Notes under the pieces: model-generated
The model's input: the letters and a program-made list of their open reading frames with translations, nothing else
Databases searched by the model: none
What the model was told of the DNA's origin: nothing
Made by a program: the position numbers and the translations under genes
Assembly: GCF_030697375.1 (NCBI RefSeq)
Contig: NZ_JAUYQD010000024.1
Location: 1-64,000, forward strand
Direction of reading: 5' to 3'
From: Rhodoferax sp.
GTDB taxonomy: Bacteria > Pseudomonadota > Gammaproteobacteria > Burkholderiales > Burkholderiaceae_C
DNA length: 64,000 bases
Shown: one piece after another, positions 1 through 9,147 of the stretch
How the letters are laid out: every line of letters begins with the position of its first letter
How positions within the stretch are numbered: the stretch's first letter is position 1

Positions 1-126
1 GTAGCGCTCACCCAGCTCAAGCGGGAAACGAGCTTGAAGGTGGGCATCAAGAACAAGCGCAGCCGCGCGGGTTGGGACCCGGCTTATATGCAGAAGGTGC
101 TGGACCTTGGTGTGCTGGCAATTTAG
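1..126 (+). CDS. C-terminal end of an unidentified protein (partial)
   Basis: The window opens inside a gene; its last 41 codons are read in frame 1 up to a TAG stop. The visible tail is lysine/arginine-rich in the first half and ends in a hydrophobic helix-like segment (KVLDLGVLAI). I do not recognise the family from so short a piece. It points toward the convergent EamA exporter gene, leaving a 50-bp gap. Confidence 0.45.
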   Translation, partial: VALTQLKRETSLKVGIKNKRSRAGWDPAYMQKVLDLGVLAI

Positions 127-176
127 ATGCGATTGCCCTGCGCACATAGTACGCGGGCTGCAGGTCAATTTGATAC

Positions 177-1049
177 TCAATCTTTGGCGCGCGAGCCGAG
201 CAGCGCAGCGCCCACAATCATCAAGGTGGCGAGCAGCACCGCGCTGCTGGGTGTTTCCTGGCGCACCCACAGCAAGGCCAGGGTGGACAACAAGGGTGTC
301 AAAAAGGACAGCAGCCCGATGTGGCGCGCATCACCCCGCTTGAGCGCGGCATCCCACAGGTAGAACGCACCGCCCAGCGGCCCCACCCCCAAGGCGGCCA
401 GCAGCGCCCAGTCGGTGGGCGAGAGCTGCACCGGGGCCTCCAGCAGCCCGTGGCACAGCAAAGACAGTGCGCCCGACAACAAACCAAACAGCCCCAACGC
501 CGCCGTGGGAAAACCGGTGCCCGCCAATGCCAGGCGCTTGGTCTGCAGCGAATAGTTCGCCCAGATGAAGGCCGAGGCCAGGGCCAGCAGGTAACCCAGT
601 GCCACACCCCCTGCGGTGCTGCTGGCGCTGCTGTCCACCGCGCTGTTGCGGCCCAGAATGGCCAAGGCAGCCCCCGCAAAGCCGATGCCGGCGGCCAGCA
701 CATGGACGCCGCGCAGCCGCGAGCCTGGCAGGTACCACGGTGCCAGCACCACCATCAGCAGCGGCCACAGGTAGTTGACCAGGTTGACTTGGACCGCCGG
801 GGCCAGGCGCAGGCCCATGAACAGGAAAAAATGGAAGCCGAACAGGGTGAACACCCCCAGGGCCAGCGTGGCCGGTGCCAGCTTCCATAAGCGCGGCTTG
901 CGCAGAGCGGCGGGCCAGGCCAGCACGCTGCCGGTCACCAGCGCGATCCCGGTCAACAAAAAAGGCGGAACATGCTGGAGCGAAATCCCCAGGGCGGCGA
1001 GTGAGGCCCACAGCACAATGGCGGCCAGGGCAAAGAGATGGGCTTGCAT
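177..1049 (-). CDS. EamA/DMT-family exporter (YddG-like)
   Basis: A 290-residue inner-membrane protein with about ten hydrophobic segments arranged as two EamA repeats, the usual size for drug/metabolite transporters. The motif VNLVNYLWPLLMVVLAP (residues about 95-111) resembles the YddG-type aromatic amino acid/metabolite exporters. The reading frame stays open upstream to 1280, but that extension is arginine/cysteine-rich and overlaps the regulator gene, so I place the start at MQAHLF, where the first membrane helix begins. The AraC regulator lies 79 bp upstream in the same direction and may control it. The substrate is unknown. Confidence 0.85.
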   Translation of the reverse strand: MQAHLFALAAIVLWASLAALGISLQHVPPFLLTGIALVTGSVLAWPAALRKPRLWKLAPATLALGVFTLFGFHFFLFMGLRLAPAVQVNLVNYLWPLLMVVLAPWYLPGSRLRGVHVLAAGIGFAGAALAILGRNSAVDSSASSTAGGVALGYLLALASAFIWANYSLQTKRLALAGTGFPTAALGLFGLLSGALSLLCHGLLEAPVQLSPTDWALLAALGVGPLGGAFYLWDAALKRGDARHIGLLSFLTPLLSTLALLWVRQETPSSAVLLATLMIVGAALLGSRAKD

Positions 1050-1128
1050 GCCTACAAGCTTAGCCACACCGTGCGCGCGCAATGACGGTGGGATGTCGCC
1101 CAACGACGGTGGGTGGTGCCCCAAAACC

Positions 1129-1821
1129 TCAGTGCGGGCGGCCGTGCAGGCGCATCGCCGCCACCAGGGCCGAGGCAGAGCGGTAGCCGCAGCGTTGGGC
1201 CACCAGGGCTGTACCCATGCCCTGTGCCCGCAACGCGCGGGCGCGCGCCATGCGCAGGTCGCGCAGCCATTGCATAGCACTCATGCCGGTTTCCATGCGG
1301 CAGCGGCTGGCAAATTGGGTGGGGCTGAGAAACACCTCGCGGGCCAGATCGGCCACCGCCAGGGGGTGGTGCAAATGCCCCTGGGCCCAGTGCGCCAGCG
1401 CCGCCCAGTCAATGCTGCGCTGGCTGCGCGAAGGCGCGTCCGGGGGCTTGCGCCAGCAGTCCAGCAATAGCAGGGGGCCGTACTGCTGGGCCAGCGCTTG
1501 TGGCTGCGCCAGCGCCAGCTGCAGGTAGCCGGCCAAGGCCAGCGCCGAGGCTGACTGGGTCGGGTGCTCCGGGCAGGTTGCCCAGGCCGGGTGGGTGGTG
1601 TCCAGCACCAGGCAGCGCGCGCCCGACTGGGCCTCAAAATCGTGGCGTTCTCCCGGTGCGATCACGCAGCCGCCCCCCGGTGCCAGGCGTCTGCCTTTGC
1701 CTTGCACTTCCAGCTCCAGCACACCTTCCACCCCCAGCAGCACCTGGAAATGGTCGTGCGCGTGGCTGCCCGCAGACGGGCCGTAGTGGCGCAGCGACAG
1801 GGAGTCCCGGGTGCGCGGCAT
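1129..1821 (-). CDS. AraC-family transcriptional regulator with cupin sensor
   Basis: A 230-residue regulator. The N-terminal half (about 10-90) is a cupin with HAHDHFQVLLGVEG at the metal/ligand-binding strand. The C-terminal half carries the two AraC helix-turn-helix motifs (about 135-225, LAREVFLSPTQFASRCRMET followed by VAQRCGYRSASALVAAM). Cupin-AraC proteins of this length usually control the adjacent transporter or catabolic gene, and here the next gene in the same direction is the EamA exporter. The effector cannot be read from the sequence. Confidence 0.85.
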   Translation of the reverse strand: MPRTRDSLSLRHYGPSAGSHAHDHFQVLLGVEGVLELEVQGKGRRLAPGGGCVIAPGERHDFEAQSGARCLVLDTTHPAWATCPEHPTQSASALALAGYLQLALAQPQALAQQYGPLLLLDCWRKPPDAPSRSQRSIDWAALAHWAQGHLHHPLAVADLAREVFLSPTQFASRCRMETGMSAMQWLRDLRMARARALRAQGMGTALVAQRCGYRSASALVAAMRLHGRPH

Positions 1822-1838
1822 GCCTCAGGCGGGGCCTG

Positions 1839-3110
1839 CTATTTGGCCAAGAGGTTGGTGCCCGTTGCACCCACTGCGACGTAGGCCAGAGGGCCCCGGA
1901 CCACGGCCGTCAAATTGCTGGTCGTTGCATTGGGTGTTGCCTGGGTCCAGGTGGTGCCATCGGTGCTGACATAGGTCATTCCACCATCGCCTACGCTGAC
2001 AAACTGGGTGCCGTAGGCGACTGCATTCATCATGGTGTTGGCCCCCACGCCGGTCAAAGTCCGGGCGGTCCAGGTGCTGGTGTCGGTGCTGCTGAGCGCC
2101 GTGCCGTTGGCGCCCACGGCCACCAGGGTAATAGCGCTGCCGCTTGCATTGAGGCCCGACGCAATCCCGCGCAAATCGACTCCCGCATGGCCCGTATCCG
2201 TCCACACCAAGCCATCGGGGCTGGTGACGATGGTGCCGCCAGCGCCCACTGCAATCCAGCTTCCACCGTTGTAGGTACTGAAAGTGACGGCATACAAATT
2301 GCTGGTGGTGGCGCTGCTGGTGGCTCGGGTCCAGCTTACGCCATCTGCGCTGGTGACGATGGTGCCGATGTCACCCACCGCCACACTCAAATTCACACCG
2401 TTGCTGGCAATTGCACGCAGGTTATTGTTGGTGTTAGAGGTGCGTTCGGTCCAGGTCACGGCGTCGGAGCTGGTGAAAATCACGCCGCCATTGCCCACCA
2501 CTTTGTAGGTTCCCAAGTAGGACACACCGTTGAGGTTGGCGGTGGTGGGGGCTGGGGTAATGGCGGCTGGGGTAATGGCGGTCCAACTGGTTCCATTGGT
2601 GCTGGAATACAGCGCGCCGGCATTGCCCGCCGCGACATAGCTGCCACCAAGGGTCAGGCTGTTGAAATCCGGGACCGAGGCAGAGGCAGAGGTAACAGGG
2701 GTGCCCAGGGTCCAGCTGGAGCCGGCGAGTCGGGGTGTTGCGCTCACCGTAGGGGCGCCTGGCCCACCGGGGCCGCCGCCGGTTCTGCCATTGACGCTGA
2801 AAGAGTAGCTGGTGCCGTTGGTCAGGCCCGACACCACATAGGGAGAGCTCACTTTCATCAGCACAGTGCCCCCAGCAAGGCCAAACCAGTTGTGCATCGA
2901 GCTGTTGTTGGTGGGCGCCACGCTGGTGGGGGCCACATACAACCAATACTCCACGCCCGCATCCATGGTCCAAGTCACCGTGACGGTGGTTTCCCCGGCC
3001 ACTGCGGTGAGCCCCGAGGGGGCGGGTGCAGAGCTCCCCCCGCCACAGGCCACGGAAAGCACCGCGACCACCAAAGCGGCCATCCACACCCTAAAAAAAC
3101 GCAAAGACAT
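1839..3110 (-). CDS. Secreted lipoprotein, fibronectin-III-like domain plus beta-propeller-like repeats
   Basis: A 423-residue protein with a lipoprotein signal peptide: charged start, hydrophobic core and lipobox LSVAC at residues about 18-22, followed by a GGGSSAPAP linker. Residues about 32-130 resemble a fibronectin type III domain. From about 135 to the end there are six or so repeats of the type VAVG-x-GTIV-TS-DG-x-WT, as in BNR/YCF48-like propellers. It is therefore probably anchored on the outer membrane. The base composition (long GGTG/CACC runs) reflects the repeats. Its role is unknown; similar proteins are annotated only as hypothetical or cell-surface proteins. Confidence 0.7.
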   Translation of the reverse strand: MSLRFFRVWMAALVVAVLSVACGGGSSAPAPSGLTAVAGETTVTVTWTMDAGVEYWLYVAPTSVAPTNNSSMHNWFGLAGGTVLMKVSSPYVVSGLTNGTSYSFSVNGRTGGGPGGPGAPTVSATPRLAGSSWTLGTPVTSASASVPDFNSLTLGGSYVAAGNAGALYSSTNGTSWTAITPAAITPAPTTANLNGVSYLGTYKVVGNGGVIFTSSDAVTWTERTSNTNNNLRAIASNGVNLSVAVGDIGTIVTSADGVSWTRATSSATTSNLYAVTFSTYNGGSWIAVGAGGTIVTSPDGLVWTDTGHAGVDLRGIASGLNASGSAITLVAVGANGTALSSTDTSTWTARTLTGVGANTMMNAVAYGTQFVSVGDGGMTYVSTDGTTWTQATPNATTSNLTAVVRGPLAYVAVGATGTNLLAK

Positions 3111-3202
3111 ATTTGGATCCAGACAAAAAAGGGGATTTCAAATTCAATTGATTTCGTATTGCACCTAGAGTGCATTATGTCGAGCGGAAATTGCCGCGAA
3201 TT

Positions 3203-4249
3203 TCATCCTGGTTTCTGGTCGGTGGATGGGCGCTGCCACAGGTTGACGCCACCTTCCACCGCGTGCTGGTCGATGGCGGCCAGTTCTTCTGCCGAGAACT
3301 GTAGGTTTTGCAGGGCGGCCACCAGTTCGGTGATCTGTTCTGGGCGGCTGGCGCCGATCAGCGCGCTGGTGACGCGTGTATCGCGCAGCACCCAGGCGGT
3401 GGCCATCTGGGCCAGGCTTTGGCCCCGGGCCTGGGCAATCTCGTTCAGGGCGCGCACATGTTTCAAGTTGGCCTCGCTCAGGTGCTCGGTCTTCAGGGAG
3501 CCACCGCCGGGGCGGTTGATACGCGAATCGGCCGGAATGCCGTCCAGGTATTTGTTGGTGAGCAGGCCCTGGGCCAGGGCGCTGAAGGCGATGCAGCCCA
3601 TGCCGGTGTCGTCGAGCGCGCCTAGCAGGTCTTCTTCCACCCAGCGGTTCAGCAGGCTGTAGGAGGGCTGGTGGATCAGCGGGGCCACCCCCATGGCGCG
3701 CAGCAGTGCGGCCGCCTCGCAGGTCTTGGCGGCGGAGTAGCTGCTGATGCCCACGTACAGCGCCTTGCCCTGCTGCACCGCGCTGGCCAGCGCGCCACAG
3801 GTTTCTTCCAGCGGGGTGTCGGGGTCGAAGCGGTGCGAGTAGAAGATGTCCACATAGTCCAGGCCCATGCGCTTGAGGCTCTGGTCCAGGCTGGCCAGCA
3901 CGTATTTGCGCGAACCGCCGCCCTGGCCGTAGGGGCCGGGCCACATCTCCCAGCCGGCTTTGCTGGAGATGATGAGCTCATCCCGGTAGGGCTTGAAATC
4001 GCGGCGCAGGTGTTCGCCAAAGTTGGTTTCGGCGCTGCCGTGGGGCGGGCCGTAGTTGTTGGCCAGGTCGAAGTGGGTGATGCCCAGGTCGAAGGCGGTG
4101 CGCAGCATCTGGCGCTGGGTGGCCATGGGCGTGGTGTCGCCAAAGTTATGCCACAGGCCCAGCGAGATGGCGGGAAGTTTCAGGCCGCTGCGCCCACAGC
4201 TGCGGTAGGGCATGGAGTCGTAGCGGTGGGGGGCGGCGAGGTAGGGCAT
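3203..4249 (-). CDS. gpr: L-glyceraldehyde 3-phosphate reductase (YghZ-type aldo/keto reductase)
   Basis: A 348-residue NADPH-dependent aldo/keto reductase that aligns end to end, by eye, with E. coli YghZ/Gpr (also called MgrA). It shares SLGLWHNFG, FDLGITHFDLANNYGPP, SSKAGWEMWPGPYGQGGG, YVDIFYSH and LIHQPSYSLLNRW. The catalytic tetrad is visible: Asp (FDLAN), Tyr (NNYG), Lys (SKAG) and His (YSHR). The C-terminal NADPH-binding segment SALIGASRPEQ is present. The family detoxifies methylglyoxal and L-glyceraldehyde 3-phosphate. The start at MPYLAAPHRY matches the known N-terminus, so the whole protein is present. Confidence 0.92.
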   Translation of the reverse strand: MPYLAAPHRYDSMPYRSCGRSGLKLPAISLGLWHNFGDTTPMATQRQMLRTAFDLGITHFDLANNYGPPHGSAETNFGEHLRRDFKPYRDELIISSKAGWEMWPGPYGQGGGSRKYVLASLDQSLKRMGLDYVDIFYSHRFDPDTPLEETCGALASAVQQGKALYVGISSYSAAKTCEAAALLRAMGVAPLIHQPSYSLLNRWVEEDLLGALDDTGMGCIAFSALAQGLLTNKYLDGIPADSRINRPGGGSLKTEHLSEANLKHVRALNEIAQARGQSLAQMATAWVLRDTRVTSALIGASRPEQITELVAALQNLQFSAEELAAIDQHAVEGGVNLWQRPSTDQKPG

Positions 4250-4278
4250 GGGGGCGGTGGGTTGGTGTAAAAAGTGCC

Positions 4279-4312
4279 GCTAACCCTTATGGAACGTGCG
4301 CAAAAAAGCTGC
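4279..4312. repeat. Possible diverged copy of the interspersed repeat
   Basis: The segment TAACCCTTATGGAACGTGCG is followed by CAAAAAAGCTG. It shares the left arm (GGAAYGTGCGYAA and AGCT) with the repeats at 9115, 24107, 25720 and 59951 but lacks the right arm. It lies between the gpr start and the chemoreceptor stop. Confidence 0.35.
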
Positions 4313-4352
4313 GGTGGGGTCCGCAATGGTACCGGACCCGGCGGGCCTTGTG

Positions 4353-5924
4353 CTACGACCGGGCCAAGGCCAGTGGGACTGTGCCGGACGGCAGCGAGAA
4401 CACCGACACCGCCGTCACCTGCGCGCTGGCCAGGCTTTGCAGGCTGCTGGCGGCGGCCGCCATTTGTTCGACCAGGGCGGCGTTTTGCTGGGTGGTCTGG
4501 TCCATCTGCACCACCGCTTCGCCGACTTGCTGCACGCCCATGGCCTGCTCGCTGCTGGCGGCACTGATCTCGCCCACGATGTCGGTCACGCGGCGGATGG
4601 CACTGACGACTTCGGCCATGGTGGTGCCGGCCTGATCGACCAGGGCCGTGCCGTGGGCCACCCGTTCAACACTGGTGGCAATCAGGGTCTTGATCTCTTT
4701 GGCGGCATCTGCGGAGCGCCCCGCCAGCGCGCGCACCTCGCTGGCCACCACCGCAAAGCCGCGTCCCTGCTCCCCGGCCCGTGCCGCTTCCACGGCGGCG
4801 TTGAGCGCCAGGATATTGGTTTGGAAGGCGATGCCGTCGATCACACCGAGGATGTCGGCAATCTTGCGCGAGGACTCATTGATGCCCTTCATGGTCTGCA
4901 CCACCTGGCCCACCACGTCGCCCCCCCGGACGGCGACGGTGGAGGCGTTCAGGGCCAACTGGTTGGCCTGGCGGGCGCTGTCGGCGTTTTGCTTCACGGT
5001 GGCACTGAGCTGCTCCATGGAGGCGGCGGTTTCCTCCAGGGCGCTGGCCTGGGATTCGGTGCGCGACGACAGGTTGTGGTTGCCCTGGGCGATTTCGGTG
5101 CTGGCCATGGCCACCCCTTCGGAGCCCGAACGCACCGTGGCCACCACCCGCACCAGACTGGCCTGCATCTCTCCCAGGGCGGACAGCAGCAGGGCCGTCT
5201 CCAGCGGACCGCGCTCTTCAATGGTGTGGGTCAGGTTGCCGCTGGCCACGGTGCGCGCAATGTCCACGGCCTGGTTGAGCGGCGTGGTGATGGCGCGGAT
5301 GAGCAACCAGCCGATGGCCGTGCTGGCCGCCACGGACAGCGCCACGATGGCGGAAAACAGGGTGAGGGTTTGGTTGTAGCGGCTGGCGGCGCGCGCATGC
5401 TCGGCCTGGGCTTCCTGGAGCTGGATTTCCACCAGGCTCTCCAGCTCCTTGATGATGGGCATGATGGATTCGGACAATTCCTTGAACTGTTCCATCACCT
5501 TGTCGTTGTGGCCCACCTCCAGCGCACCCCGCAGCGCCTGCAACTGGGGTTGGGCCTTCTGCATCAAGGCGGTGGTGCGGTCGATGCCCTGTTTCTCCTC
5601 GGCGGTGAGCTCGGTGGCCACATAGGCCTTCCACAGCTCCGCAACCTTGGCCAGCGCATCGTTGACGCGGGGCAGCGCGACTTTGGGGTCCATCAGGCCG
5701 ACCGACACCTGGTTGGCCGTGTCCACGATGTGGGAGCTGTAGCGGTCCGTGATGGTCTTGAGCTGGCCCAGTGGAACCACCCGGTCCGCATAGATGGTGT
5801 TGACCGAGTGGTTGGTGTTTTTCACCTGCAGCAAACCGAAGCCCGCCACAAACACCAGCATGGCGAGTAGGGCCGCAAAACCCAGGATCAGCCGGGTCGA
5901 GATGCGCATACCGGTAAAGTTCAT
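4353..5924 (-). CDS. Methyl-accepting chemotaxis protein (four-helix-bundle sensor type)
   Basis: A 523-residue transmembrane chemoreceptor. Residues about 8-30 form the first membrane helix, about 35-185 a periplasmic four-helix-bundle sensor, about 188-210 the second helix, then HAMP (about 212-265) and the signalling domain with the conserved hairpin [20 protein letters not shown] chose the ATG at 5924 because an AGGAG sits seven bases upstream and MNFTGMRIS leads straight into the membrane helix; the longer open frame to 6056 overlaps the TctC gene. The C-terminus (PLALARS) lacks the xWxxF tether for CheR/CheB that the second chemoreceptor at the window end has. The ligand is unknown. Confidence 0.9.
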   Translation of the reverse strand: MNFTGMRISTRLILGFAALLAMLVFVAGFGLLQVKNTNHSVNTIYADRVVPLGQLKTITDRYSSHIVDTANQVSVGLMDPKVALPRVNDALAKVAELWKAYVATELTAEEKQGIDRTTALMQKAQPQLQALRGALEVGHNDKVMEQFKELSESIMPIIKELESLVEIQLQEAQAEHARAASRYNQTLTLFSAIVALSVAASTAIGWLLIRAITTPLNQAVDIARTVASGNLTHTIEERGPLETALLLSALGEMQASLVRVVATVRSGSEGVAMASTEIAQGNHNLSSRTESQASALEETAASMEQLSATVKQNADSARQANQLALNASTVAVRGGDVVGQVVQTMKGINESSRKIADILGVIDGIAFQTNILALNAAVEAARAGEQGRGFAVVASEVRALAGRSADAAKEIKTLIATSVERVAHGTALVDQAGTTMAEVVSAIRRVTDIVGEISAASSEQAMGVQQVGEAVVQMDQTTQQNAALVEQMAAAASSLQSLASAQVTAVSVFSLPSGTVPLALARS

Positions 5925-5952
5925 GATGGGCTCCTGTGAAAAAAAGTGGCGC

Positions 5953-6912
5953 CTAGGCCATGCCCGACAGGTACATGATGGCCCGCAGGCTGGCAAATTC
6001 GTACTCCACAAAGTCATCGAACTCGCGCCCCACCAGCGGCGCGGCGCTCCAGCCATTGCTGCTGAGCGCGTCGGTCCAGGCCTTGGTTTTGGTGGCCTTG
6101 AGCACCCATTCGGTCAGGGTGGCGCGTTGCCTCGCCGTCAAACCGGGCGCGCCATACAGGCCGCGCCAGTTGCCCAGCACCACATCGAAACCCTGCTCCT
6201 TCATGGTCGGGATGCCCAGGCCGGGAAGGCGTTTCTGGGAGGTCACGGCGATGGCGCGCATCCGGCCGGCGGCAATCTGCTCGGCAAACTCACTGTAGCC
6301 GCTGCCGCCCACCGTGACATGGCCGCCCAGAATGGCCGCCACCGCTTCGCCGCCGCCGCGAAAGGCGACGTAGTTGACCTTCTTCGGGTCCACGCCCACA
6401 TGGCGCGCCAGCATGCTGGCGGCAATGTGCTCGGTGGAGCCGCGCGAGCCGCCGCCCCAGCTGACACTGGCCGGCTCCTTGCGCAGCTGGGCCACCACGT
6501 CCTTCATGGTTCGCAGGGGCGACTGGGCCGGCACCACAAAGACGTTGTATTCATTGGTCAAGCGGGCAATCGGCGTGCAGGACTGCAGGTCCACGGGCGG
6601 CTTGTTGCCAATGATGCCCGACAGCATCACCGCCCCCATCACCATGACGCTGTGGGCGTCGTTGCGGGAGGTGTTGACAAACTGGGTCAGCCCCAACGCA
6701 CCCGCGGCACCGCCTTTGTTGTCGTAGTGCACGGTGTCGAAGGCCTTGGCCTCTAGCAGGGCTTTGCCCAGGGCTCGGCCGGTCATGTCCCAGCCGCCCG
6801 CCGGGTTGGCGGGGATCAGCATTTTGAGCGTGGTGGCCGCATGCGCCCAGGGAGGGGAGGTGGCACCAACCGCCAGGGCGCCCAGTGTTTTGAGGAATTC
6901 GTTTCGACGCAT
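5953..6912 (-). CDS. Tripartite tricarboxylate transporter substrate-binding protein (Bug/TctC)
   Basis: A 319-residue periplasmic binding protein with a twin-arginine-like/Sec leader ([17 protein letters not shown], cleavage probably after AHA at about 25). The family signature [17 protein letters not shown] and the [11 protein letters not shown] loop follow. Bug proteins bind carboxylated compounds and normally serve TctAB permeases, but no tctA or tctB lies nearby, so this is an orphan, as is common in Burkholderiales. It lies 28 bp upstream of the chemoreceptor in the same direction, so it could present a ligand to that receptor; this is inference from position only. Confidence 0.85.
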   Translation of the reverse strand: MRRNEFLKTLGALAVGATSPPWAHAATTLKMLIPANPAGGWDMTGRALGKALLEAKAFDTVHYDNKGGAAGALGLTQFVNTSRNDAHSVMVMGAVMLSGIIGNKPPVDLQSCTPIARLTNEYNVFVVPAQSPLRTMKDVVAQLRKEPASVSWGGGSRGSTEHIAASMLARHVGVDPKKVNYVAFRGGGEAVAAILGGHVTVGGSGYSEFAEQIAAGRMRAIAVTSQKRLPGLGIPTMKEQGFDVVLGNWRGLYGAPGLTARQRATLTEWVLKATKTKAWTDALSSNGWSAAPLVGREFDDFVEYEFASLRAIMYLSGMA

Positions 6913-6996
6913 GGTGCAGATCCCGAGAAGAGTGCAAGGGTGCCCATGGTGTTCCTCCAGCCTGTCAAACCGCTGTCTAAATCGTTAGGGATTGCC

Positions 6997-7059
6997 CTAG
7001 TCGGGGCGTGGGCGCGTGCCCTCATGCTGCAGCAAGGCCGTCTTGCGGTCAAGCCCCCC
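6997..7059 (-). pseudogene. Relict 3' end of an ogt-like gene
   Basis: Read on the minus strand this stretch encodes GGLDRKTALLQHEGTRPRPD and a TAG stop. The first eleven or so residues match the C-terminus of the intact Ogt 1.6 kb away ([14 protein letters not shown]), and the nucleotides at 7027-7059 match 8610-8642 at most positions. The stop codon of the diguanylate cyclase gene falls inside this remnant. The cyclase gene is therefore bounded on both sides by ogt 3' sequence. Confidence 0.6.
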
Positions 7060-8560
7060 TCCGGGTCCAGGGGGATGTTGCATCGGACATCCCAGGGCGT
7101 CCTTCGCTAGGGGTTGCGCCGCCGCTCCAGTAGAACCGGGCCTTGGCCTGGAACATGGCCTGGTCGGCCGCCTGGACGGCGGCCTCGACCTCGGCCGCGG
7201 CCTTGCACGCGGCCATGCCAATCGCCATGCTCAGGTGCTGCCCGGGGTAGAACTGGTTGTTGAGTTCAACCATGGATTCGATGCGCTCCTTGAGGCCTTG
7301 CGCCAGGCGTTCATCGCTGCCGGGCAGCAGGGCAACGAATTCATCCCCGCCGACCCGCGCCACGCAATAGGGCTGGCCGGCCGTGGCGCTGGTCAGCACC
7401 TCGCCGGCACGGCGCAGCAGGGCGTCGCCAGCGGTATGGCCCTCGGCATCGTTCACACGCTTGAGGCCGTTGAGGTCGATGACCAGAAGGCTCAAAGGCC
7501 AGGGCCCCTTGCGCGAGATGCGGTTGAGCTCATCCACATAAAAAGCCCGGTTGTGCAGGCGGGTCAGCGAGTCGTGTTTGCCCAGGTACTCCAGGTAGGC
7601 CTCGGCTTTTTTGCGGGCCGTGATATCGACCAGCGACACCAGCACCAGGTCCCAGGTGGCGGCATGCTCCGGCATCACGGCAAACTGCAGGTGGATGTTG
7701 ATGCGTTCCCCCGCCAGCGAGTAGTTGATCACCTCGCGTGTTTGCACCAGATTGCCGTTCCACAGGTCGATCAGTTGCTCGGCAAACGAGGCCTGCATTT
7801 CATCGCGAAACACAAGCTCCATTTTTTCCAGCAATTCCGCGCGGTTCCGGGCGCCAAACATGTCCAGGGTTTTGCGGTTGACGTCGATGACACGGATCTT
7901 TTCCAGGCAGCGGGTCACAAACTCGGGGTGCACGCTGAGGAACACCCGAAAGTCCTGGATGCCATTGGCCCGGACCTCGTCCATCAGTTCCTTGACGCCG
8001 CTGAAATCTTCGGCCCACAGGGACACCGGCGAGTAGTCAAACAGGCCGCGTGCGTACTGCTCGCTCAAGGCCAGTTGCTGGCGTGCGTGGGTGTGCTCGG
8101 TGATGTCTTCCAGCGACACCAACACCCGGTCCCAGTGGGCCTCGTGGCCCTGCAGCACCCGCACACGGATCTGCACGTCGATGCGCCGGCCATCCAGCGC
8201 GTAATTGACGGTCTGGTTGGAAAATTCGAGCGTGCCATTCCACAAGTGCGTGAGCTCCAGCACCATGCGCTCCAGCATGTCGTCGCGAAACACCTCAGGC
8301 AAACGCGCCACCAGCTCTTGCTGGTCCTTGGCGGCAAAGACTTGCAGGGTTTTCTGGTTGACTTTCAGAACTTGGAAGCAGCTGGAGCACTGCTGCACGC
8401 GCTCGGGGGACTGGCGCAGGTGCGCCTGCAAATCCACCACGCCCTGGGCGCGCCAGGTGTCAAACAAATGTTTGAGCGCGCTGTAGTCCTCCAACCACAG
8501 GGAAATGGGGGCCGACTCGAACAGCAGTTCGAAATCCGTCTCGGCAATAGCGTGGGACAC
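7049..8560 (-). CDS. Diguanylate cyclase with two PAS-like sensor domains
   Basis: A 503-residue cytoplasmic protein. Residues about 5-150 and 165-310 are two related PAS-like modules (both contain SxSLWxEDxS near the start and a VLVSLEDIT / VLVSLVDIT end strand). Residues about 330-490 form the GGDEF domain, with an intact active site ARVGGDEFVALLPG, so c-di-GMP synthesis is expected. The RxxD product-inhibition site that normally sits five residues before GGDEF is absent. No membrane segment is visible. The C-terminal tail (SDATSPWTRRGA) is encoded partly by the relict ogt sequence, so the original stop may have been elsewhere. Confidence 0.9.
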   Translation of the reverse strand: MSHAIAETDFELLFESAPISLWLEDYSALKHLFDTWRAQGVVDLQAHLRQSPERVQQCSSCFQVLKVNQKTLQVFAAKDQQELVARLPEVFRDDMLERMVLELTHLWNGTLEFSNQTVNYALDGRRIDVQIRVRVLQGHEAHWDRVLVSLEDITEHTHARQQLALSEQYARGLFDYSPVSLWAEDFSGVKELMDEVRANGIQDFRVFLSVHPEFVTRCLEKIRVIDVNRKTLDMFGARNRAELLEKMELVFRDEMQASFAEQLIDLWNGNLVQTREVINYSLAGERINIHLQFAVMPEHAATWDLVLVSLVDITARKKAEAYLEYLGKHDSLTRLHNRAFYVDELNRISRKGPWPLSLLVIDLNGLKRVNDAEGHTAGDALLRRAGEVLTSATAGQPYCVARVGGDEFVALLPGSDERLAQGLKERIESMVELNNQFYPGQHLSMAIGMAACKAAAEVEAAVQAADQAMFQAKARFYWSGGATPSEGRPGMSDATSPWTRRGA

Positions 8561-8597
8561 GGGGGAGCCTCTCTGGTATCTGTTTATTTTTCACAGT

Positions 8598-9086
8598 TTA
8601 CCGTTCGCCCTGCAGCAGTGCCGTCTTGCGCTCCAATCCCCCGGCGTAGCCGGTCAAGGCCCCGTGGGCGCCCAGCACGCGGTGGCAGGGCACGATGATG
8701 CTCACCGGGTTGCGCCCCACCGCCGCGCCCACGGCCCGCACCGCCGAAGGCTTGCCGATGGCCGCCGCCAGCGCGCCATAACTCAGGGTCGCCCCATAGG
8801 GAATCTGCAACAGGGCATGCCAGACGCTTTGCTGGAACGCGGTGCCATGCCCCAGGTCCAGCGGCAGGTCGAAGCGGCTGCGGGTGCCGGCAAAGTAGGC
8901 GGCCAACTGGGCCTGGGCCGCTTGCAGCACCGGGTGGCTGGGGGCCGCGGGCCAGGCGCCAGGGTCTGGCTGGTGGCGCTGGCCGTCAAACCACACGCCC
9001 GCCAGTCCGATGGGGGTGGCGGCCAGCACCATGGGGCCCAGGGGGCTGTCGTAGCGGCGGTGCACCGTGGATGTGGAGTATTTCAT
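8598..9086 (-). CDS. ogt: Methylated-DNA--protein-cysteine methyltransferase
   Basis: A 162-residue suicide repair protein that transfers the methyl group from O6-methylguanine to its own cysteine. The active-site motif VPCHRVLG is at about residues 131-138, preceded by the winged helix with [18 protein letters not shown] and the arginine finger region [13 protein letters not shown]. The length is normal for Ogt. It lies between the diguanylate cyclase and the Ada-AlkA fusion, all on the minus strand, so the two repair genes form an alkylation-repair pair. Confidence 0.93.
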   Translation of the reverse strand: MKYSTSTVHRRYDSPLGPMVLAATPIGLAGVWFDGQRHQPDPGAWPAAPSHPVLQAAQAQLAAYFAGTRSRFDLPLDLGHGTAFQQSVWHALLQIPYGATLSYGALAAAIGKPSAVRAVGAAVGRNPVSIIVPCHRVLGAHGALTGYAGGLERKTALLQGER

Positions 9087-9114
9087 ATCATTTAGCCCTG
9101 TGGCCCCCGTGGAA

Positions 9115-9147
9115 TGTGCGTAGACAGCTATTTATTTGATAGCAAAA
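9115..9147. repeat. Interspersed palindromic repeat, copy overlapping the 3' end of the ada-alkA gene
   Basis: TGTGCGTAGACAGCTATTTA continues with TTTGATAGCAAAA. The arms GCTAT and ATAGC can pair. The copy covers the last codons of the ada-alkA fusion (residues FAIK and the stop are written in repeat sequence), so it has reshaped that protein's terminus. Related copies are at 24107-24139, 25720-25752 and 59951-59991. Confidence 0.7.

Noticed and set aside
1500..3662. 720-codon plus-strand frame
   Set aside because: Antisense to the AraC, lipoprotein and aldo/keto reductase genes; composition (Gly/His/Arg-rich) is that of a shadow frame in high-GC DNA.
7016..8698. 560-codon plus-strand frame
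   Set aside because: Antisense to the diguanylate cyclase, whose GGDEF and PAS motifs are clear.
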